Source: Cutaneotrichosporon cavernicola | Lineage: Eukaryota; Basidiomycota; Tremellomycetes; Trichosporonales; Trichosporonaceae | Assembly: GCF_030864355.1 (NCBI RefSeq) | Contig: NC_083393.1 | Coordinates: forward strand, 1,736,001 to 1,800,000 | Direction: 5' to 3' | DNA length: 64,000 nucleotides | In this document: positions 1 to 10,599 of the stretch, one piece after another | Numbering within the stretch: the first letter of the stretch is position 1 | Layout: every line of letters starts with the position of its first letter | Program-made: the position numbers and the translations under genes | Notes under the pieces: generated by a model | The model's input: only the letters and a program-made list of their open reading frames with translations | Databases searched by the model: none | Told to the model about the DNA's origin: nothing

Positions 1-1
1 T

Positions 2-214
2 GTCTCGCAAGAAGCTCACAAGCGCTGGCGCAAAACCCTCGACTACAATGCCACTGTACCACAAACACTCATCCCTCTGGCCACTGGCGACAACCTCTTC
101 CACCATGCCCGCGTCCTAAACATCATGCTGGTGAGGACACCACTGTCGTGCATTGCTTTAGAACCACGTCATGGAGATGACACTTTCCTTCAGTATTGCA
201 CCAGGATGTACTGA
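2..214 (+). CDS. Possible 3' end of a gene entering from the left edge
   Basis: A frame is open from base 2 to a TGA at 212-214 and reads like protein (it begins VSQEAHKRWRKTLDY), but there is no start inside the window. A GTGAGG at 133 could be a splice donor, so the true end is unsure. I do not recognise the product. It could also be chance open frame; its GC-rich third positions resemble the neighbouring genes only weakly. Confidence 0.25.
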   Translation, partial: VSQEAHKRWRKTLDYNATVPQTLIPLATGDNLFHHARVLNIMLVRTPLSCIALEPRHGDDTFLQYCTRMY

Positions 215-636
215 GCTTGCCCAAGCTCCAGGCTCAAGCTTGAGCTACAACTGCGGCCAGGTACCGAACTTAGAAATCACTCGCCAACTCGGTCCTCTGA
301 CCCCAGCAGGCCGGAATTGTTCGCCGTGCCTCCCGTCTCGACAATCCACAACCATCACATCAGCGTGGCGCGCCTCTGATCCAAGATTAACTCACCGCCC
401 TGGAATCCAAATGTGAAGGATGCGCCCCTTGTTGGGTGGCGCGGTGTGGTCCGTCCCTCGCCTCCCAGTCCACCAGTAGTCCACCAGCCCCAAGCAACCA
501 TTTGAACCCCCTGTGCCCGTTGTCACTTTGCTCGTCAAGCAAGCAGACCGAACGCGCTAACTCTCTGACTAGTTCCTATCACTAACGGCATCCTCATCCT
601 CTCCATCACTATTGCTCTTCACACCTGCCACCGACG
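215..636. other. Gene-free stretch
   Basis: About 420 bases lie between the left-edge fragment and the membrane-protein gene. No open frame here looks coding. It probably holds the 3' flank of the first gene and the promoter and leader of the next. I see no clear TATA box. Confidence 0.4.
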
Positions 637-1551
637 ATGAAGCCCGCAACCGCGGTCCGTTCCGCCCTCCTTCTTAGTCTGGCAGCCGCCGCCGCCTCAG
701 TAGGCTGCATGACAACATACGTTTCCCGCGCACGCTTCAACGCCATCGGTCGGTCTGGCTGGGAGTAGCTGACACCAGCCTCGGACCGCGACGACATAAC
801 GTATGCCCAAGACGCGCGTATCGGAGTGTACGTGAGTCTCGGGAGCTCAGCCGCCGTCGTAGTCTACGTGTTATTATTGTGAGTGCCAACTCTCACAGAG
901 CTCACGGTCAGCTTCTACCTAACTGCTCTCTACCCCCTCTCGCGTCTGATCTATGTGTGGGTTGACGTGATGGCAATCAGTCTCCTCCTCTGGGCGAGTG
1001 CAGCGACTGGCGGAATCCTCTCTCCCCTTCTCCCTAGCCTTTGGAAATGCCACACGCCGCTCTGCAAGATTGCCCTGGCCGGAAGTATCCTCAAGTGGTC
1101 TGAAGTAGTCATGGTACGGCCCCCATTGATTTCGCTAACGCAGCTCGCCACCTCTCTTGCGATCATCATTGTCTCCCAACTCCGCCACCCAGGATCATGG
1201 TCAACCTCCCTCGACCACCTCCACCTCCCAAAGTCGGAGGAAGTAGACAACCACGCCCTAACCATGCGTGCGCTATACGAGTCTCAGCTCCTCCGCTCCG
1301 TCAGTCTGGCCAGTACTGCCCCCTCACCAAGAGGCTATACGCTGTACGCCGTGGCGTCGCCTAACTCTATCGCCCTCCCTCTCCCCGCCCATTCGCGGCA
1401 GACTAAGCGCGTGTCCCGTCTCAGCTCGCGCCTTTCGCAGCCGATAACTTACTTCAACTCATGGGCTGAGGGCAAGGTCCCCTCACCCTCGCCACTCTCG
1501 CAGGCCCGACCCCGACATGTGCCCGACAGCCGGCTATATGCCCGAATCTAG
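637..1551 (+). CDS. Probable four-helix membrane protein (MARVEL-like)
   Basis: Exons 637-748, 779-878 and 912-1551 join in frame to about 283 residues; an in-frame 30-base GTACGG...CTAACGCAG stretch at 1114-1143 could be a third intron (273 residues). Four hydrophobic segments are visible: around SALLLSLAAAAASVG near the N-terminus, then GSSAAVVVYVLLL, then YVWVDVMAISLLLWASAATGG, and finally SLTQLATSLAIIIVS. This 4-helix layout, with a short charged loop after helix 1 and a hydrophilic Ser/Pro-rich tail of about 100 residues, fits the fungal MARVEL tetraspan class, which organises plasma-membrane domains or vesicle traffic. Assignment is by topology only. The introns proposed (30 and 33 bases) are very short, with CTGAC or CTCACGGT before the AG, so exon edges are provisional. 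Confidence 0.45.
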
Positions 1552-2286
1552 GCTGCAGATTGGGAATGCATGCCTCAACTCAGGCTTCAACATTGCATGC
1601 CAGCGGGAGACGGGTACACCGTAATGATAACGACATCTTATGTATGAATGGCTTGCGAGGCGTTGGTTTGAATTTAGCTCGGTCGCGTTGACGTTGTGTG
1701 AGATTGGATGACGACGCAGCGTGACATTGGGCGCGGCAAAGTTTAGGTCTGGCGTCGTACATGTACATGGGCCCACTCTGCAGGCTCCGTTCGCATTGGG
1801 CCCGTACCTATGGTGGTTGAAAGTCGTATGCAAGCAGCTACCTCTACCGATCCACCGAACCGTGCTCGGTGTGCGGATCCAACGGTCCCAACCTAGACTG
1901 GCCCCTTGTTCAAGTGGGAGATCGTGAGCCAGTCACATGGCTGACTCGCGTCGTGTGTGGTTATGTGAAACGAACCCCTCCACTCCAGCGCCTTCCAGTT
2001 ACACCAAGCGAACCACGCCGGCTACAGCTGGTTGAAGTGGAGACTCTGCAGGGTGAGGATCCAGTCCCCTTTGAAGGTTCTTTCGGTATGCTTTCCGGAC
2101 AAGTCTTGTTCACCTGATCCCGTGGCGAGTGCTGTGACTGCACAATGCCAGGATGCTCTCACAGCATTGCAGTCCAGACCAGCATGGAGAACAATCAACC
2201 TGCACAAATCTGCATACAACTGACTCTCCACAGGACTCTCTGCGCACTCACAGTATAAACCAACCCACGCCATCGCTAACACCGAC
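1552..2286. other. Intergenic region between convergent genes
   Basis: This 735-base stretch separates the 3' ends of the membrane-protein gene (plus) and the monooxygenase (minus). Short open frames occur on both strands but have no recognisable protein character. Nothing else is seen. Confidence 0.4.
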
Positions 2287-3993
2287 CTAAGTCACCTGCG
2301 CAGGTGCAACCTCGATGTGCTCTGCCTCGCCATCCTTGCTCTCCGACACGGCCGCCTCCACCTTGCTCCCCACTGTAGTCTCGTTGGGAAAGGCAAAGCC
2401 CTGCATCCCGTTCCGTACCGACGTCTCGAGACAGTCGCGGTAATTCTTGAGGCCACCGAGGTAGAACAGCACCGAGTGACGTTTACCAGGAATATTGGCG
2501 CCGAAGATCCAGCTCTGCTCCTTGGCAAACAGCGTCATCTCCGCAATAGTCTTACACGTCTCAGTCCATGCGTCTTCGGCTTCCTTTGTGGCCTCGACTA
2601 TTTTCCCCCTCACCTCGGCGGCTTGCACGAGGCGCGTGATGAACTCGACCTGCACCTCGATGCCGGCGACAATGTTGACGAACGGCCCGTTCGGTCCGAC
2701 CACCATGAACATGTTGGGGAACCCAGCCGTCATGATACCCATGTACGACGTCGGCGCCGGGTCCCAGTGCTTGTTGATATGCTGCCGTCCCCAGAGGTCC
2801 AGCTTGCGATAGTTGCCATCGACGGCATCGAACCCCGTCGCGAGGACCAGCACATCGAGCGCATGTTCCCGCCCGTCTGATGTGAGTACCCCACGCGCTG
2901 TGACGCGCTCGATTGGCGTGTCGTCCTCCCGGATGCTCACGAGCTCGACGTTGGAGCGGTTGTACACCTCATAATACTCGTGGTTGCACAGCGGGCGCTT
3001 GGCGTACGGTGTGAGCGGAGTGAGCCGCTCCGCCGTCGCTGGATCCTTGACAGTCTCCTTGATCTTCTTGCGGATGAATGCTGCCGCGGCCTCGTTGGCC
3101 TCTGAGTCTGTGGCAAGGTCACAAAATGTGCCAAACATGTAATAGAAGCCGTTTCCACGGTCCCATGCCTGCTGGAACACGCGTTCGCGCTCCTCGGCCG
3201 ATACGGACATGGTCGGCACAGTGCTTTCCTTGAAGCCGAACGCGACGGCAGACTCGCGGATCTGCGGAAGGATCTCGCCCCACCGCGCCTTGTATCCATC
3301 CACCTCGCCCTCCTCGACTGGTCCATTCCCGCTCGGCACCGAATACTGCGGCGAACGCTGGAAGACGGTGAGTTTCTCGACGACTGGCGCGGAAGCCACA
3401 ATGAACTGGCACCCGGTCGAGCCCGTGCCGATAATACCGACGCGCTTGCCCGCAATGTCGAGATCGTCAGGATACTCGGCCGTGTGGACGAGGCGCCCCT
3501 TGAAGTCGCCCAGCCCAGGGATCGCGGGCCAGTTGGTCGCACTCAACAAGCCGAGCGCCGTGACGACATACGTCGACGTCACGGTACGCCCATCGGCCGT
3601 GCGCACACTCCAGTGGCCATCATCAGACCACACCATGCCCGTCACCTCGGTGTTGAGCTTGATGTTGCGGCCTAGGTCGAACCGCCGCACCGTCTCCTCG
3701 AGGTATGCCAGGATGTCCGGCTGGTCGATGTACTTCCTCTGCCAGTCCCAGTCGGCGAGGAAGTCGTCGTCAAACGAGTAGCGGTAGAACGGGCTCTCCG
3801 TGTCGCTCATCGCGCCAGGGTATTTGTTCCAAAACCATGTCCCTCCGACCCCACTTCCTTTCTCGAAGAGGTGCACGTTAAGGCCGAGACGGTCGCGCAG
3901 CTTGTACAGCTGGTACAGGCCGGCAAAACCTGCCCCGATGATCACCGCGTCGTAGTCCACATTATGGGCTGCTGTCGCGTTCGAAGCGGTCAT
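2287..3993 (-). CDS. Baeyer-Villiger-type flavin monooxygenase
   Basis: An intronless 568-residue protein of the class B flavoprotein monooxygenases, which use FAD, NADPH and O2 to convert ketones to esters or lactones. Residues 16-26 hold the FAD-binding Rossmann motif (AVIIGAGFAG), followed by GGTWFWNKYPGAMSDTES, the typical cyclohexanone-monooxygenase pattern. The NADPH-binding GTGSTG lies near residue 188. The family fingerprint FxGxxxHxxxW(P/D) appears at about residue 163 as FKGRLVHTAEYP, with Tyr in place of the usual Trp. An ATGDF-type motif (VLATGFDAVDG) is present near residue 380. The length matches type I BVMOs. It is transcribed away from the PDR transporter upstream, so the pair may share a 1.2-kb promoter region. 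The natural substrate cannot be told from sequence; steroid, cyclic or aliphatic ketones are all possible. No signal peptide or membrane anchor is visible. Confidence 0.9.
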   Translation of the reverse strand: MTASNATAAHNVDYDAVIIGAGFAGLYQLYKLRDRLGLNVHLFEKGSGVGGTWFWNKYPGAMSDTESPFYRYSFDDDFLADWDWQRKYIDQPDILAYLEETVRRFDLGRNIKLNTEVTGMVWSDDGHWSVRTADGRTVTSTYVVTALGLLSATNWPAIPGLGDFKGRLVHTAEYPDDLDIAGKRVGIIGTGSTGCQFIVASAPVVEKLTVFQRSPQYSVPSGNGPVEEGEVDGYKARWGEILPQIRESAVAFGFKESTVPTMSVSAEERERVFQQAWDRGNGFYYMFGTFCDLATDSEANEAAAAFIRKKIKETVKDPATAERLTPLTPYAKRPLCNHEYYEVYNRSNVELVSIREDDTPIERVTARGVLTSDGREHALDVLVLATGFDAVDGNYRKLDLWGRQHINKHWDPAPTSYMGIMTAGFPNMFMVVGPNGPFVNIVAGIEVQVEFITRLVQAAEVRGKIVEATKEAEDAWTETCKTIAEMTLFAKEQSWIFGANIPGKRHSVLFYLGGLKNYRDCLETSVRNGMQGFAFPNETTVGSKVEAAVSESKDGEAEHIEVAPAQVT

Positions 3994-5197
3994 GGTAAGT
4001 GTAGGACTAAGCAGAGTGAGTTCCCACAGTTTACTGAGATCATTGAGGTCGCCGGCAATCTGATCTAGCTTACCTCGGTAATCATCGTCATGTGATCACG
4101 TGGTCGGACAGCGCCGATCCGAAGTGCAAAGCGGCACTCGGCCACCTTGTCCTCTGTGGGAGATAGATGTACATGTAGCAAGCCTGGGGCACTTGTAGCG
4201 GACGAGGCCAGTGTCGTGTCCAGCAAGCCCGATGCGTGGTGCGGTTGGCGCTTCTGTGGCTGTTACGATAAGTACAAAGGGAGAGAAGCAGGTTCGGTGA
4301 CCCAGCAACACCCGCACCATGTGGCGCCGATCTGTCTCGCCGAGACAAGGAGAGAGGAGAGTCATTCACGGCTTACATTGTCACCAAAAACTGTATTGAA
4401 GGGTTTTTTTAGTCAGCTGGCCGTCGGTGGGCAAGTAGCGTATCTCTACATACCAACTGATCAAACGGAATGACCTCCACTTGAGGGCCTCCCTTGACAT
4501 CCTGCACTTGATGACCTCTGCACTCGATGACCTCCAGTAGAAGCCGCCGGGAACCCTTGTCGGGCGCCGATGGTCCTGAACAAGACGCAGCATCGCACGA
4601 TCCTCGACTCAACAGTGCTCAGGTGAAACGGAGCCGGTATTGCGTCTGTCCAGTATCATGATCGGAGGGGTCCCGACGGAGGAAATTTTAGTCATCTCCG
4701 TGTCCAACTCTGACAATCTCAGCCGTTCAAACTCCCAGGGTAACTGACTCTCACCCTCAAAGACACTGACCAAAATGTCCGCGTCCGTCGTCTTTCCACC
4801 TCCCTGAATTCCGTATCACTCCCGGTCCCCCTGCTCCCCTTACGCCTCAACCACTAAAACCAGTTCCGAGGATGTGCCGAAGCGCAAGAGTTGGGTCAGG
4901 CGCGGGATAACAAAGTGGGTCCGCCAAGCCAAGCCAGGTTCGAGGGCAACAGGGACAGATAGTGACCGACGGTCTTCGGAGCAACGTCATCGGAGTCGTC
5001 AAAACGGAACCGCTGGGCCGGACTTGGGGACTTGGCGTGAGTAATCAGCGCTGAACCTGAAAATATTTAGTCCCAGTCCACAGTAGAGTCGAACGAGAGC
5101 AAGCAGGCAGGCAACGCAAACAACCCGCTGTTTCCCGTGCTGTACATCCCAACTTGTCCATCTACCAGTACACCAGTTCTACTCGAGAACAGCGAAA
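3994..5197. promoter_or_regulatory. Shared intergenic region between monooxygenase and ABC transporter
   Basis: A 1.2-kb region lies between two head-to-head start codons. It has no convincing gene. Repeated short TGACCTC-type words occur around 4470-4540, and an A/T-rich AAAATATTTAG sits at about 5059, roughly 135 bases before the transporter start. Regulation of either gene from here is an inference from layout only. Confidence 0.4.
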
Positions 5198-8100
5198 ATG
5201 GTGGTGCCAACGCCCAGCAACAAGGGGCTGGAAACGGCCCCGCCCGTCGATGAGCAGCAGGTGGAGTATGCCGCTGCCGAAGCGCGCCAGGACGTTCGGG
5301 ACGAGAACGGTGAGGGCTCGGGCTCGGATTGTGGAACCGCCGTCAACGGCGAGGACCTGCATCGGAGCGCGAACGGCTCGTTTGTCGGCGACATGGATGG
5401 CGGTGTCTCGGTCAGCCGTGGTAAGCAGGAGTTTGCCGCACTCGAGCGCAAGCTATCCATCATGAGCCAGGAGAGCGCCGACGTGCCGCCAAACATGCTC
5501 CGCCGTGTTTCGACGGGCATGTCGTTCCGTTCGGCTCACAACGCGATGCCGCGGCCCAAGCGCACGGTCACGCACCAGAGCATCGCCGAGGCCAAGGAGA
5601 TGCCAGACATTGAGCAGACGGCCGGCCAGGACGAGTCCGAGTTCAACCTCTCCGACGAGTTGCGTGCGGGTCGCGATGCCGCCGACGCCGCAGAGATCAA
5701 GCACAAGCGTGTTGGTGTGGTGTGGGAGGACCTCGAGGTCATTGGTGGCGGAGGGTGAGCTTGCTCGACATGGAAACCTGGAAACTTGCTGACGTCAGCC
5801 TGCGGATGAACATTCGCACGTTCCCCAACGCAATCATGGAGCAGTTCATGATGCCGGTTATCAATGTGAGTTGAGGCAAGTCGAGGCCAAGTGGGAAACA
5901 TAGCGTAGTGAGACGCGGTGAATGTGGCGGACCCGATGTGCGGGCGATCCGTGCGGTGCCACACCGATCCGCCACTACGTTGTCATTGTCGTGGCAAGAT
6001 GCCGCCTGTGACCACTGCAACACAGTCGCCGCCTCAAATTCCGTGCTGACCCCAGCTCCTCGGCACGTGTGGCTACAGGCCGTTCGCGCCCAAGCCCAAG
6101 ACAATTCTGCAGCCAAACTCAGGCGTGCTGCGCCCTGGCGAGATGTGTCTCGTCCTCGGTCGCCCCGGTGCGGGCTGTTCCACGTTCCTCAAGTCGATTG
6201 CAAACCAGCGTGACAGCTTCCTGTCGGTCAACGGCGACGTCGAGTACGCCGGCATCGCCGCCAGGGAGATGCACAAGCTGTATGCCGGCGAAGTGCTGTA
6301 CAACCAGGAGGATGACGACCACTTGCCGACGCTCACCGTCGCGCAGACGCTGCGCTTCGCGCTGCGCCTCAAGACGCCCAAGAAGCTCCCGGGTGTCAGT
6401 GCGGCCGAGTACCGCGAGGACCTCCTTGAACTCCTACTCTCAATGCTCAACATCAAGCACACGGCCAACACGGTCGTCGGCAACGCGTTCATCCGTGGCG
6501 TGTCCGGCGGCGAACGTAAGCGTGTCTCGATCGCCGAGCAGTTCTGCTCTGGCGCTGCCCTGTGTTCGTGGGACAACTCGACCCGCGGTCTCGACGCCTC
6601 GACCGCGCTCGACTACGCAAAGTCCCTCCGCCTCCTCACGGACATTATGCACCAGACGACCTTTGTCTCGCTCTACCAGGCCGGCGAGGGCATCTACAAG
6701 CAGTTCGACAAGGTTCTCCTCCTGAACGACGGTCACGTCGTCTACTTTGGTCCCGCAAAGGAGGCTCGTGCCTACATGGTCGGCCTTGGTTTCCAGGACC
6801 TTCCGCGCCAGACGTCGGCCGACTACCTCTCAGGCTGCACGGACCCGAACGAGCGCCGCTTCCAGGAGGGTTACGACGAGAGCAACGTCCCCTCCACCCC
6901 TGCAGAGATGGAGGCCGCCTTCCGCAAGAGTGACATCTATGCGCGCATGATGGCCGAGAAGGACGAGTACAAGGCCTCCATGCAGGCCGAGGAGAAGGAT
7001 CGCGAACAGTTCCGCGTCGCCGTCCGCGAGCAGAAGCACCGTGGAGTCGGCAAGAGCTCGCCCTACACCGTTTCTTTCTTTGCTCAGGTTATGGCTATCG
7101 TCCGTCGCCAGATCATCCTCAAGTTCCAGAACAAGTTTGACATCTACACGTCCTACGCTACCTCGATTATTATTGCGCTTATTGTCGGTTCCGTCTACTT
7201 CCGTCTGCCCGAGACGGCGAGTGGCGCGTTCACCCGCGGCGGTCTGCTCTTCTTGGGTCTTCTGTTCAACGCCCTCACGTCGTTCTCGGAGCTTCCTGGC
7301 CAGATGATGGGTCGCCCCATCCTCTATCGCCAGGTCGGCTACCGCTTCTACCGCCCGGCTTCGTACGCTGCCGCTGCGGTCGTGAGCGACGTTCCGTTCA
7401 ACGCTACAAACATCCTGTACGTATACATATATATTGTACTCTCTTGTCGTCGCCACTAACCACAGGGTATTCACGATCATTCTCTACTTTATGGGCGGTC
7501 TCGCACAGACTGCTGGAGCCTACTTCATGTTGGTACACGCGCCTGACTCTGCGCTAACGTCTCAGGTTCTACCTGTTCGTTTTTATCACGTTCATGGTCA
7601 TGGCGGGCTTTTTCCGCACCTTGGGTGTCGCCACAAGCGACTACAACGTTGCTGCCCGTCTTGCGTCCATCCTCATCTCTCTCATGGTGCGTAAACGCGC
7701 GTTCAGCACTGATAACAGGTGACATATACCGGTTATATGATTCCGCAATTCGCCATGAAACGATGGCTGTTCTGGATCACTTACCTCAATCCGCTCTACT
7801 ACGGGTACGAGGCACTTTTCGCCAACGAATTTTCGCGAATTACGATGAAATGCGACGCCAACTACATCATCCCAACCAACATGCCGCACCTGGGGATCAC
7901 GTCGTTCCCGTCCGGCGTTGGCCCGAACCAGATGTGCGCCCTTCCGGGTTCGTCGCCCGGCTCGGACATTGTCACGGGTACCGCCTACATGACTGCCGGG
8001 TTCCAGTATTCAAAGGACCACATCTGGCGTAACTTTGGCATCCTCGTTGGCTGGTTCTGCTTCTACATGTTCCTGCAGAGTACGTCATTGTTTTAGCAGC

Positions 8101-10227
8101 GCTGACTCTAGTGTTCTTCATGGAGAAGATGAAGCTCGGAGCATCGCACCTCGCGATTGTTGTTTTCGCCAAGCCTACCAAGGAGCTCAAGAAACTCAAC
8201 GAGCGTCTCGAGGAGCGCAAGGAGGCCTACCGCGCCGGCAAGCTCGACCAGGACCTCAGCAACCTCTCAATGGCCCCCACGCCATTCACCTGGGAAGGTC
8301 TCAAGTACACTGTCCCGGTCCCCGGCGGCAAGCGCCAGCTCCTGAACGACGTGTATGGCTACGTCAAGCCTGGTTCCTTGACTGCGCTCATGGGTGCCTC
8401 GGGTGCTGGAAAGACAACGCTTCTGGACGTGTTGGCTGCGCGCAAGTCGATCGGCGTGATTGAGGGTGACCTGCTCATGAACGGCCGCCCTATCGACGTC
8501 TCGTTTGCGCGCGGATGCGCTTATGCCGAGCAGCTTGATGTCCACGAGTGGACGACTACCGTTCGTGAGGCGCTCCGATTCTCCGCGTACCTCCGCCAGC
8601 CGGAGAGCGTGCCCAAGGAGGAGAAGGACGCGTACGTCGAGGACATTATCGAGCTCCTCGAGCTCCAGGACCTCGCGGATGGCATGATTGGTTTCCCCGG
8701 CTACGGTCTCTCTGTCGAGGCGCGCAAGCGTGTCACCATTGGTGTCGAGCTCGCTGCCAAGCCCGACCTGCTCCTGTTCCTGGACGAGCCGACGTCGGGT
8801 CTCGACGGCCAGTCGGCTTACAACATTGTTCGCTTCCTCCGCAAGCTCGCTGCTGCCGGTCAGAAGGTGAGTGTCACCTCATACCACCATTTTCCATCCC
8901 CATGTGTTCGGATAGACGCTAACTCCAGATTCTCTGCACGATCCACCAGCCTAATGCGCTCCTCTTCCAGTCGTTTGACCGTCTGCTGCTTCTCCAGCGC
9001 GGTGGAGAGTGTGTCTACTTTGGCGACATTGGCGAGGACTCGAATGTCCTCATCGACTACCTCGAGCGCAACGGTGCAAAGGTCCCCAGTGATGCCAACC
9101 CGGCCGAGTTTATGCTCGAGGCGATTGGTGCTGGCTCGCGCAAGCGCATCGGTGGTGACTGGCACGAGAAGTGGAAGGCCAGCCCCGAGTTTGCAAAGGT
9201 CAAGGAGGAGATTGCCGAGCTCAAGGCCGACGCTCTCGCCAAGCAAGTCGTCGACGAGGGCAAGCCGCGCGAGTACGCTACCAACTTTTTGTTCCAGCTC
9301 AAGACGGTCCTTCAGCGCACCAACGTCGCCCTCTGGCGCAACGCCGACTACCAGTACACGCGTCTGTTTGCTCACTTGGCCATTGGCCTCGTTGTTGCTC
9401 TCACGTTCCTCAACCTTGACAACAGTCTCCAGTCGCTCCAGTACCGCGTCTTTGTCGTTTTCTTCGCCACCGTTCTCCCGGCCCTTATTCTTGCCCAGAT
9501 CGAGCCCCAGTACATCATGTCCCGCATGACATTCAACCGTGAGGCCTCGTCCAAGATGTACTCGAGCACGATCTTTGCCCTCACCCAGCTCATCGCCGAG
9601 ATGCCCTACTCGGTGATGTGTGCGACGGCATTCTTCGTTCTGGTCTACTACTCTGTGGGCTTCCCGTTCGAGTCCAGCCGCGCCGGCTACTTCTTCTTCA
9701 TGGTCCTCATTACCGAAATCTACGCGGTGACGCTCGGCCAGGCTCTGGCGGCCCTCTCGCCATCCATTATGATTGCGGCTCTCTTCAACCCCTTCCTCCT
9801 AGTCCTCTTCTCCGTCTTCTGCGGTGTCACCGCTCCTCCCGTGACCCTGCCCTACTTCTGGCGCAAGTGGATGTGGCCCCTCGACCCCTTCACCTACCTC
9901 ATCGAGGGTCTCGTCTCCACTGTTCTCCAGGACGTTCCTGTGCGTTGCAAGCCCACCGAGTTCCATCGCTTCAACCCGCCCTCGGGCCAGACCTGCGCTG
10001 AGTGGGCGGGCAAGTTTGCCGACGTCATGGGCGCATACCTCAACAACCCGAACGCCACTTCGGACTGCGAGTACTGCCAGTTCAGCAACGGCCAGGCCTT
10101 CTTTGTTGGTCTCTCCATCAAGTTTGAGAACCGCTGGCGCAACGTTGGCATCCTCATCGCGTACGTTGTGTTCAACATTGCCGTCCTGCTCATTGCCGCG
10201 CGTTTCCTGCGCTGGCAGAAGCGGTAA
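5198..10227 (+). CDS. PDR-type ABC transporter (ABCG, full length)
   Basis: Eight exons (5198-5754, 5799-5865, 6056-7416, 7466-7528, 7566-7686, 7719-8079, 8112-8866, 8929-10227) sum exactly to 1527 residues. The order is NBD1-TMD1-NBD2-TMD2, the reverse topology of pleiotropic drug resistance pumps in the plasma membrane. NBD1 has the fungal degenerate Walker A GRPGAGCS (about residue 241, Cys for Lys), signature VSGGERKR (about 356) and a Walker B with Asn (WDNSTRGLD). NBD2 has a canonical Walker [10 protein letters not shown] (about 938), a degenerate signature VEARKRVT (about 1044) and an intact Walker B ([13 protein letters not shown]). This asymmetry is normal for Pdr5/Snq2/Cdr relatives. 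TMD1 contains the PDR motif near [15 protein letters not shown] and TMD2 ends with ARFLRWQKR. Introns are 31-62 bases except the second (190). The likely role is ATP-driven efflux of hydrophobic compounds; the substrate is unknown. It sits head-to-head with a flavin monooxygenase. Confidence 0.97.
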
Positions 10228-10599
10228 TCTGGTAGTCTTTCCTTGGAGAGTTTACCACGGACATTCGGCTTGTGCGCAGTGTGGAGTAGCCGATTTGATA
10301 GATTCATAGAGACAGAGATGAGCTGTGTTCCAACCGTGGCGCGAGCGCGTAATTCAGTGATTGTTGCAAACTGCACAGTCGCAGTCTCGCAGATGTTGAT
10401 GCATTGACCCCGCGAGTTCCAACATAACGACCGCTGGTCAAAGCAGACCCCAAGGCCACGTGGAAATGACTCCGCCCTCCACTTTCCGAGTCAGAAAGTC
10501 GAACTCTGTTCAGGCCAGATCGATTCAGGATCACCCTCGAGTCACCACCAAAGTATATACTTTGGACGCGACTAGTCACCACCGTCCTCTCAACCACAA
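10228..10599. other. Intergenic region and HIS7 promoter
   Basis: A 372-base gap holds the transporter 3' flank and the HIS7 promoter. There is no open frame of note. Its right half carries the TGACTC motifs and the TATA-like sequence listed separately. Confidence 0.5.
10467..10562 (+). promoter_or_regulatory. Gcn4-like sites and TATA-like box upstream of HIS7
   Basis: Three copies of TGACTC/GAGTCA lie at 10467-10472 (forward), 10488-10493 (reverse) and 10539-10544 (reverse), the core of the TGASTCA site bound by Gcn4/Cpc1 bZIP factors that induce amino-acid biosynthesis in fungi. A symmetric AGTATATACT at 10552-10561 sits about 40 bases before the ATG and may act as a TATA element. Binding is inferred. 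Confidence 0.5.

Noticed and set aside
883..905. A GTG at 883 as the start of the membrane protein
   Set aside because: Eukaryotic initiation at GTG is unlikely; an ATG at 637 with two short introns restores a four-helix topology.
4088..4612. Several 65-110 codon frames between the monooxygenase and the transporter
   Set aside because: They overlap on both strands, have no splice pattern or domain, and read as arginine- and serine-rich noise of GC-rich DNA.
2287..10227. A secondary-metabolite cluster around the monooxygenase and ABC pump
   Set aside because: No polyketide synthase, peptide synthetase, terpene cyclase, P450 or pathway regulator is adjacent; the pair alone is not a cluster.
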